Assembly (NCBI GenBank): GCA_003550325.1
Contig: QKWP01002007.1
Span: 29,303 to 93,302, forward strand
Direction: 5' to 3'
Length of the DNA: 64,000 nucleotides
Origin: Gigaspora rosea
Taxonomy: Eukaryota; Glomeromycota; Glomeromycetes; Diversisporales; Gigasporaceae
Made by a program: the position numbers and the translations under genes. The notes beneath the pieces were generated by a model, which saw nothing but the letters and a program-made list of their open reading frames with translations, ran no database searches and was not told the DNA's origin. Shown here piece by piece: positions 55,946-64,000 of the stretch. Within the stretch, counting starts at the first letter, position 1. Each line of letters starts with the position of its first letter.

Positions 55946-58442
55946 CGGACCGTCTACGGAGCAAATCTTACGTTTTTGATACTCCTGCACTTACTTTTTT
56001 GATACTCCTGTATGCACCCCAAAATTACGCTTACTTTTTTGATGCAGATCTGCATATATACACGTGACTTGTGTTATGCAAAGGCCCAGTGCATTGTTTT
56101 TGCAAAAATAATTTTGGTTACATGGCACTAATATCGTGTAACATTACATAAGTCTAATTTTGCCCGCATTAAGCTTAATACTAGTGGGCACTATCATGAT
56201 AATGCCCCCGGCGGGGTTAAACATAATTCCGGCCCACCCTAACCCTAAATCTAGTAACCCTAAAAACTAATTGTTCGAAGCAACATCCAATCACAGTACA
56301 TATACTAGATGCATATGTCGTGTAACCAGTATATGAACTGTGATTGGATGTTGCTTCGAACAATTAGTTTTTAGGGTTCCTAGATTTAGGGTTAGAGTGG
56401 GCCGGAATTATGTCTAACCCCGCCGGGGCATTATCATGATAGTACCCACCAGCATTAAGCTTAATGCCGGGTTAGGATACCACTAGATTTAGGGTTAGGG
56501 TGGGCCGGAATTATGTCTAACCCCGCCGGGGGCATTATCATGATAGTGCCCACCAGCATTAAGCTTAATGCCGGGCAAAATTAGACTTGTGTAACGTTAC
56601 ACGACATTAACGGCATGTAACCAAAAATTATTTTTGCAAAAACAATGCACTAGGGCAAATCTTACGTTTTTGATACTCCTGCACTTACTTTTGATACTCC
56701 TGTATGTACCCCAAAATTATGCTTACTTTTTTGATGCAGATCTGCATATATATACACGTGACTTGTGTTACACAAAGGCGCAGTGCATTGTTTTTGCAAA
56801 AATTTTTGGTTACACGCCGCTAATGTCGTGTAACGTTACACAAGTCTAAATTTGCCCGGCATTAAGCTTAATGCTGGTGGGCACTATCATGATAATGCCC
56901 CGGCGGGGTTAGACATAATTCCGGCCCACTCTAACCCTAAATCTAGGAACCCTAAAAACTAATTGTTCGAAGCAACATCCAATCACAGTACATATACTAG
57001 ATGCATATGTCGTGTATATGAACGTGATTGGATGTTGCTTCGAACAATTAGTTTTTAGGGTTCCTAGATTTAGGGTTAGAGTTAGGGATGTTACGGTCCG
57101 TCCTGGTCTGGTCTCGGTTCAAAAGACCGGGTCCGAGCAGCGGACCACAAACCAGACCAAATTTCATAACCGGCCCATGGACCGGTCCTAGTTTGGTCCG
57201 GTTCAAGGACCGGTCTACCTGCAGCCAATAGAAATGAAGAATTTTGACTATCATATTTCAAATTGGCTTATTAGTATATGCACTATGGTTTTAAAAAACT
57301 TTATACCGTGCTACTATTCATGATGTTTTGGTTACTAACTTATATTGGATAATAGATCCTTTTTCTTGCTAAAAATTTTTTTTAGATTCAAACCAGTTGC
57401 ATTATTGAGAAATTCGATATTTGGGAATTTAATCATGGGATTTATAACGTAATATCCAATGATGTATAAAACGCGAAATAGCAGTAAGGTTCTTTATTTT
57501 ATTAAAGAAATGTATTTGATTTTTGGTTTCATTTACATTCTTGTTTTATGAATTTTAATAAAATAAAAAATATATATAATTCGATTTACTCAAAAAAAAA
57601 AATTGTATTGAGATTTCGAATGAACTGTATTCTAACGATAATATGATATTTTATATAAATAAAAATGTAATAAAAAGATAATCGTAAAGCAGAACCGGAT
57701 ATAGAAATTATCCTGTTTGGATTGTCAGGAACCAGTAAATTTTTTAACCTTAATTCAATTTTTAGCAATTAAAGGTTATACACGAAAACCAATTTCAGTA
57801 AATCGATTTCGACTGAAGAATGTGCTTGCAATATTATTTTAGAACAAGTTTGATTTAGTCTCAATCGCATAGTTATGTATTTAAAGTAATACATAAAATA
57901 TATATTAAATTATATAATCGCAGAATTTATTATGGACGGACCGATCTGGACTGGTCCCAATTTATGGACCGTGGACCGCTTAGACCGGTTCAAAAGACTG
58001 GTTCAGACCGCGGTCCTTGCCGGACCATAACATCCCTAGTTAGAGTGGGTTGGAATTATGTCTAACCCCGCCAGGGCATTATCATGATAGTGCCCACTAG
58101 CATCAAGCTTAATGCCGGGTTAGAGTACTACTAGATTTAGAGTTAGGATGGGCCGGAATTATGTCTAACCCTGCCGGGGGCATTATCATGATAGTGCCCA
58201 CCAGCATTAAGCTTAATGCCAGGCAAATTTAGACTTGTGTAACGTTACACGACATTAGCGGTGTGTAACCAAAAATTATTTTTGCAAAAACAATGCACTG
58301 GGCCTTTGTATAACACAAGTCACGTGTATATATGCAGATCTGCATCAAAAAAGTAAGCGTAATTTTGGGGTACATACAGGAGTATCAAAAAAGTAAGTGC
58401 AGGAGTATCAAAAACGTAAGATTTGCGTCCGTAGACGGTCCG
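55946..58442. mobile_element. ~2.5-kb palindromic element with internal sub-repeats and a nested hAT-like insertion
   Basis: CGGACCGTCTACGG at the left and CCGTAGACGGTCCG at the right start arms that stay inverted for several hundred bases: TTACGTTTTTGATACTCCTG, TGATGCAGATCTGCATATAT, TGCATTGTTTTTGCAAAAAT, GTAACGTTACAC, ATTAAGCTTAATGC, GGCACTATCATGATAATGCC, CATAATTCCGGCCCA. TAATTTAGG flanks both sides (55932-55940, 58443-58451), a 9-bp match as expected for Mutator-like insertions. The same vocabulary occurs a third and fourth time inside (56340-57080) around the hairpin TTCGAAGCAACATCCAATCA, so it is two palindromes, one within or beside the other. No ORF. Confidence 0.7.
57083..58038. mobile_element. 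hAT-like element (956 bp) with exact 8-bp target duplication
   Basis: TAGGGATGTTACGGTCCG at the left and CGGACCATAACATCCCTA at the right are inverted. GTTAGAGT flanks both ends (57075-57082, 58039-58046). Removing it rejoins ...GGGTTAGAGTGGG..., matching the uninterrupted copies of the host palindrome (for example 56390). Sub-terminal GGACCGGTC / GACCGGTTCAAAAGAC motifs repeat in both orientations. The centre (57240-57900) is AT-rich without a transposase. Confidence 0.85.
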
Positions 58443-58451
58443 TAATTTAGG

Positions 58452-61376
58452 GGATGGCTAAAGCCAGGTGTGTTTATATGTAGATAAATTACTGAATCGT
58501 TTTTGATAATTTTACTACCATTAGAATTTTTTCAATCTGAAAAACTACTTTTGTTAAAGTCAAAAAATAGGGTTACTTAAAAACATACCCAGTTTAGAAG
58601 TAGAAGTATTTTTTAATTCTTATTATAAATAAATACTATTTATTATAATTAGTGTACAAATTCAATCCTTATTTCAAAATAACACACATGCATATACTCA
58701 CAGGTTAATTAATAAGATAGCTATGCAGCACGCAATGACATGCAGGACCAGTACAATTAGTATTTGTAAAATTTGTATATTTTTTGTTGTAGTTGATTTT
58801 AATTTTTTTGTGTGCACATGTAAGCAAAGACTTTTTGAATTGAATTGTCATATGCATTGTTTTAATATATATATATATTTTTACAAAATCGAGTAATTTA
58901 ATTATGTAAAGTTAGTTTTCTATTTTTGTAATTCGCTAATTTAATTTTTTTAAAATGATATTTTTTTTAAGTTTTTATTGTTTAATTACTTTTATAATTT
59001 ATCTTATAAGTCTATAAAGAATAAATAATTTTTTAATTTTTTGCTATGCTATATAATTTAAAAGATTGGATTTGTTGATTGGAATTTTTTAATTTAGGTT
59101 TTGTAAAATAAGAAATTAATTTTGTATTGTTTTAAAGGGCATGTTATTTATCATGTGATTTTTACTATGTATACATAGTCAGAGGTAGTAATCACATTTA
59201 TATATTATATTAATTAATTAGAATTAGATAAAGTGATCATACTATACATAGATAGAGATGGCTACTAAGTAAAAAATATCATATAATAAATAGCACACCT
59301 TTAAATATGTAGGAGTAATTTTTTTAAATGCTTGTTTTTTAGGTTTTGTGTTTTGAAGAGTTTGTTTTTATAAAATTCAAATGTGATTATCAATTAAATT
59401 ACTTCATTACTGTTGATTTGTTATTTGTTAGTGGCAATTTCTTGATTATTAATATTTTGTTGTATTTATTAAATGTATATTAAATTAATGTATTTATTAT
59501 TTTTACTTTAGTTTGTAGTATTTATTTTTTAGATAAGATCTCTTTTTGTTATTTGAAGTTTTAAAGTATTGAATTTGTTTGAACCCTATTTTTATTTATA
59601 ATTTATAAATCAAAAACTTATAGCACATGCCAATTTTTATCATGGTTGGCATGAATGGAATTCGGATAATGGAAATCTGTCTAAAATCCATTGTCCAAAT
59701 GTTCAATTAAAAGCAATGGACATAGGATTGAACATATAAGATAACTTCCTTGTAATTAGTTAATCACATAATATTAAATTGTTTCATATAATTAGTTATT
59801 TAATTTAATATGTGACAATTAACCAATAGAATTGCATCTATAATCAACAAAGATTTTAGTCAATCGTAATAATAAAAAGAGTTTTTTTATTTATTAAGCA
59901 TTGTGTTATAGATCTTTATAAATAAAGCTATACTTTTATTAATAAACCAACTCTTTTTAGCGAAATAATTCTGTACATATGTTTATTATATCATCCTTTG
60001 AAAGATTAGTATGTATGTATATATGATAATATGAGGCGCAATTTTTTTTATAATAATCATTATATGTTATAATTAATTAAATGATTAGAATCCATTCAAT
60101 CCATTTAAGTTTTGTTTCATAGTGTTCAAGTTTAGAAACATTTCATATTGTAATTAATTTATAATATTGACTGATAGAAAATTTGATTTTTTTTCATATG
60201 AATATTTGAACAAATGGCAAAAAGTTTCTATTTAAACCTTGTATATATATATTTTTCAAAGGATAGTTTTCCAAGCTAAAAATAAAATAAAATAATCAAT
60301 AAACATATGTACGCTAAATTAAATCAAATTTTTATATAGTTTTTGCCTTGGTCATATACAAATCAGCATTAGACATATTATTAGACATTGGAAAATTGTC
60401 TGAATTGTTCTATGCAACGTGATCAGACATTGTCCAGTGACAACCAGAGCTGTGCCATATTGTACATTAGAATTGCATAGGACAATTTGGAAATGTCCAA
60501 TGTCCAATAAAAAACCACTAGATATATAGCTTGCGCAACCCTGATTTTTACTACAGATATTAAATGCTTGTATACTAAAAGTTTTATAGTATTTGTTATA
60601 TATTATAGTATATGTTAAGTATTGTGGTGAATATTATTTGTAATTTTTTAACATATTATTATTATTATTGCTTGATTAGAAGATTTTATTATTATATAAT
60701 AAAAAAACATATGAAAATAGGCTTTTATTATTAGCAGATTTTAACTTTATATTTATAAATACACTACTAAGTTCAATTCAAAGCAATCCTTACATTCATG
60801 ATTATAATATCTTTTATTCATATTTAACAATCTAAAACAATAATCTTGATATTCTTGAACCAACCACTATCTAAACCAAAAGAACTAGACCATATAGCAT
60901 AATCGATTAAAAATGAGGATCAACTATTGAATAAAATGTACTTCTACATATATATTGTTACAATTTTTAAGATTCTTGTACTGTTTATGTAGCTGCAAAG
61001 CCTAAACACTAACTATTAAAGATCCTTGTACTGTTATTTAGTTACAGAATCTGAATACTACTATTAAAAATCTTGTACTGCTATTCGGCTATAAAGTACA
61101 CTTCTATTACTTGAAGCACAATACAATTCTTTTTTTCAAAATTCTGCTAATCTGTTATTTGCAATTATTTTATTGATCGGCTATAGCAAGTTCACATATT
61201 GGTTTTTTAATAAATTATAATTGTTATTTAATTTCAAAATACTAGTAAAGTATTAGCTTTTTTTGCTTTAATATCTTTTTCAAGATAGGTTTTTTGTCTT
61301 TTGTATAATTTATATCTTATTACTTATATTGTTGCTCTTATCTATTCTGTTAATAGTTTAAACATAATTGTTTAGC
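58452..61376. other. AT-rich spacer with TGTCCAAT-rich repeat remnants, no gene seen
   Basis: 58496-58535 is a half-copy of the AACTTTTGATCTACTGG family. 59640-59730 and 60360-60530 contain dense (A)TTGTCCAAT / GACATTGG motifs related to the hAT-like elements at 12514 and 38062. 60935-61105 has three loosely repeated TCTTGTACTGTTAT units. No coding evidence. Confidence 0.5.
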
Positions 61377-62422
61377 TAGTAATGCAAATAGCTTGAGCCA
61401 AGCCATGAGCCAAAAAGCTAATTATTAGCTTAGCTACAGGTCTATTAATAAAGCATCAGCTTCAAAATCAGCATAGCTAAAATCTTGGAGCTAGCTTGGA
61501 GCTATAAGCTGATAGATATGTAGCACATAACAGAACCTTGAACATCTAGTACAAAGGTCATACATTATGCATTTCAGCAAAAACTCCTGAAATTTAAAAA
61601 GAAAAAAACTAGTTATTGGCAATTATCTTGGCATCTAGTGGTTTAATTGAAATGAACTTTTTTTAAAATGAAGCACTTAGTGAGGCGTATCTAACAAAAA
61701 AAGTTTATTCAATTCTGATCACTAGATCAGAAGTTATTTAAGTAAATATAGTTTTATTATTTTTAGCAAATTAGGTCAAAATTTTAGTTATGAACTATAT
61801 GAGAGGTGTCTGGGTCCTCATATAACTATTAGCCAATAGTAAATTATTTAATTGTCTGAGTAATAAAGTATTTTAAATATGCTTTTTTAAAAAATTATTC
61901 TACTAAAAAAAAAAGCTGACAATAGTTAAAAATGATCAGAGAAGTCTATATTACTATTTAATAAATAATTTAATAGAACCATTAGATAGATACATTTTAG
62001 TTAAGAAAATAGTATTGTAAATACAAATTATATATTGTTTTTCTATTCAAAAAAATGATAACCAAAAAATAGAAGATACTATATTATTAAAATTCAATAG
62101 CAATTTCATATAATAAATTAAAAATTTTCTATTTAAAAAGTAAAATGTAATCAATGTTTTTGGTTCAAATATAATTAAAAATTAAGATTATTTTAAAAAA
62201 AAAGATATTCATATAATTGATTTAGTTATTTTTATACACAAAGTATATTTATGTATATTGTACTCATTCTAAGACAATTTGCAACATAACTTTTAATAGC
62301 TTAGCTCAGCTTGAGGCTGGTTGGCTTGCCAATAGCTCAGCTCTAGTTTGTAGAGCCAAAGAATTAAATTAGCTAATTAGGTTAACTCTAAGCTAAGCTG
62401 AGCTAAACCATTTGCATCACTA
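61377..62422. mobile_element. hAT-like element with TAGTRATGCAAAT ends
   Basis: TAGTAATGCAAATAGCTTGA at the left and GCTAAACCATTTGCATCACTA at the right are imperfect inverses. Flanks TGTTTAGC and CGTTCAGC match 6/8. Sub-terminal AGCTTAGCT / AGCTAAGCTGAGCT repeats occur in both arms. A fragment of the AACTTTTGATCTACTGG family is near 61640-61735. No transposase recognised. Confidence 0.6.
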
Positions 62423-62469
62423 CGTTCAGCAGTCTATTTTCTATATAGTTCTAATTTATATGATAGTTA

Positions 62470-63060
62470 GGGAGCTGTCGTAAATCAGATGATTTCCATC
62501 TCTTAAGGGGCTACCCCACCCACCCACACCTGATACCTTATTAGCCAATCAAATTGTGCAAAAAATTTATATATTAATTAATAAAAAACTTTAATATTAT
62601 GTAACTTTTGATCTACCAAACCATTTTAGATAATTTAACTACCAAAATGATCCTCTCAAAGAGAGGATTCTAACAAGCCCAAACCTATTAAAATCTAATT
62701 ACTAGATCGTAAGATCAATCTAGATTTATATAAAATTATATAGTATATTAAAATATTATATAATATTTATAGTAATACAAATCTATATCAATATTATGAT
62801 CTAGTAATTGGAATTTAATGATTTTAGATTTTTAGAATCCTCTCTTTGAGAGGATCATTTTGGTAGTTAAATCATCTAAATTGGTCCAGTTATTCAAAAG
62901 TTATTTAATATTAAATTTATACTGTATATAAATTTATAATTTTAATTAAAAATTTTTTTATAATTTTGGCCAGAATTTGATAATTCCGGCCAGAATTACA
63001 CCTAATACATTGGCTAACCCACCCACCCACCAAAAAATCACCTGATTTCTGTCAGCTCCC
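62470..63060. mobile_element. PIF/Harbinger-like element with TTA target duplication and nested hairpin MITE
   Basis: GGGAGCTGTCGTAAATCAGA at the left and CTGATTTCTGTCAGCTCCC at the right are inverted, with TTA outside both ends (62467-62469, 63061-63063). Just inside are CCCACCCACCCACACCTGAT at the left and CACCCACCCACC at the right. The AACTTTTGATCTACTGG MITE sits in the middle. This is the intact reference for the nest at 11369-13886. Confidence 0.75.
62602..62905. mobile_element. AACTTTTGATCTACTGG-family hairpin MITE, copy 4
   Basis: TAACTTTTGATCTACCAAAC at the left; GTCCAGTTATTCAAAAGTTA at the right; inverted AATGATCCTCTCAAAGAGAG / CTCTTTGAGAGGATCATTTT. The central ATAGTAATACAAATCTAT is shared with copy 2. 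Confidence 0.8.
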
Positions 63061-63063
63061 TTA

Positions 63064-63905
63064 TTAGAAATAATGAAGTTATCACTTAAAAAAATAATAA
63101 TAAAAAAAATTAGTATTTACTTAAAATATATATATATTAATTTTTATTGTTTTTTTCTAGAATAAAAGTGAAAAAATTTTTTTGATTGTTCCTCATGTTC
63201 TTTATATATATCAAATTAATTCTAAATTAATTATATCATAAATCAATCATATTTGGTTTGAAATTAATTACATTATAAATCATCTGTACAATATTCTATT
63301 TTAATAAATTAATCATTCTATAAATCATTTATATAATATTTTTAATTATATACTTTTTGCATATAGTAATATATACATCATAATCATCAATTAACTACTC
63401 ACAATTGTTTGATAATTATATTAAAACTATATGATATCTAGCTCCAAACTATTATGAACTAAAAGCAATAAATGTCATTATTCCTTATTCTTTTTTGATT
63501 TTAAAATCTTTTTTTAATATATTTAAAGTAATAATTTTTATTAAATCAATTTTGACAAATATTTATAAATTTATATAATTAAAAGGAAATGCTATAGACA
63601 TAACAAAATACATAACTTATTGATATAAAAATGGTCTGGGTTAAAGTTAGGTTAACATGTATTCTAGTTAATACTAGTATAATGGCTAAAAGGGAGAGCA
63701 ATACAAAATAATATACATTGGGCAAATCTAGCTCTAAGGGAAGTGTCCGATATTAACTGATATCATAGGATAGGAGGAAAGTAGACAAAATCTTAGGTCT
63801 AAATATACACATTGTTATAGAATAGGTTTTTCATTATTAAAAATCTAGAACATTCTAAGAATAGTTTAGCGTAACATAGTTGAGACACAGAATAATATAG
63901 AAGGA
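63064..63905. other. AT-rich spacer, no gene seen
   Basis: TAATTATATCATAAATCA-like wording repeats loosely at 63225-63340. No coding evidence. Confidence 0.4.
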
Positions 63906-63906
63906 T

Positions 63907-64000
63907 CCTTTATACCTTTATACCTTTATACCTTTATACCTTTATACCTTTATACCTTTATACCTTTATACTTTTATACTTTTATACTTTTATACTTTAT
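63907..64000. repeat. 8-bp tandem repeat CTTTATAC running off the window
   Basis: About twelve copies of CTTTATAC, changing to TTTTATAC in the last few. It continues past the window end. Confidence 0.95.

Noticed and set aside
1..64000. tRNA, 5S rRNA or other structured RNA genes
   Set aside because: I looked for GGTTCRANNCC-type T-arms with matching acceptor stems and for 5S motifs by eye and found none convincing. A covariance-model search would be needed to be sure.

Overview
The window looks like nuclear DNA of an early-diverging filamentous fungus, most likely an arbuscular mycorrhizal fungus (Glomeromycotina, Rhizophagus/Gigaspora type). The grounds are the very AT-rich, transposon-saturated intergenic DNA, genes with many short GT-AG introns, large multi-domain hybrid histidine kinases, a long TPR protein, and remnants of a kinase-linked Sel1-repeat protein of the kind abundant in that group. 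This assignment is inference, because no rRNA or other marker gene is present. There is one 93-base N gap (20183-20275) and a single N at 40858.

Layout. 37-5103 (+): 3' part of a hybrid histidine kinase gene (copy A, 5' end outside the window) that carries three frame-breaking indels and is probably a pseudogene. 5.1-31.0 kb: no convincing intact gene. This stretch is a mosaic of MITEs, hAT-like, PIF/Harbinger-like and foldback elements, often nested, plus minisatellites and decayed coding remnants. 31082-37277 (+): an intact tandem paralogue (copy B), for which I can assemble an 18-exon, 1391-residue reading frame. It has two complete histidine-kinase cores, one canonical receiver, and a C-terminal receiver-like domain that lacks the catalytic Asp. 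37.3-51.4 kb: a second transposon-rich stretch with three copies of a roughly 1.1-kb poly(A)-tailed retroposon, two with clear target-site duplications, and several resolved MITE insertions. 51421-53997 (+): a two-exon gene for an 834-residue protein made almost entirely of 22 TPR units, followed by a decayed tandem copy of its 3' end. 54.2-64.0 kb: more nested elements, the clearest being a roughly 0.96-kb hAT-like element (8-bp target duplication) inside a roughly 2.5-kb palindromic element.

Functional reading. Copy B should be a cytosolic or soluble multi-step phosphorelay sensor (PAS/GAF inputs, His to Asp relay, no transmembrane segment seen). Copy A is its decaying sister, about 26 kb upstream on the same strand. 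The TPR protein is a probable scaffold and has no visible link to the kinases. Splice sites were assigned by eye, by conserved reading frame, GT/AG signals and comparison of the two paralogues.
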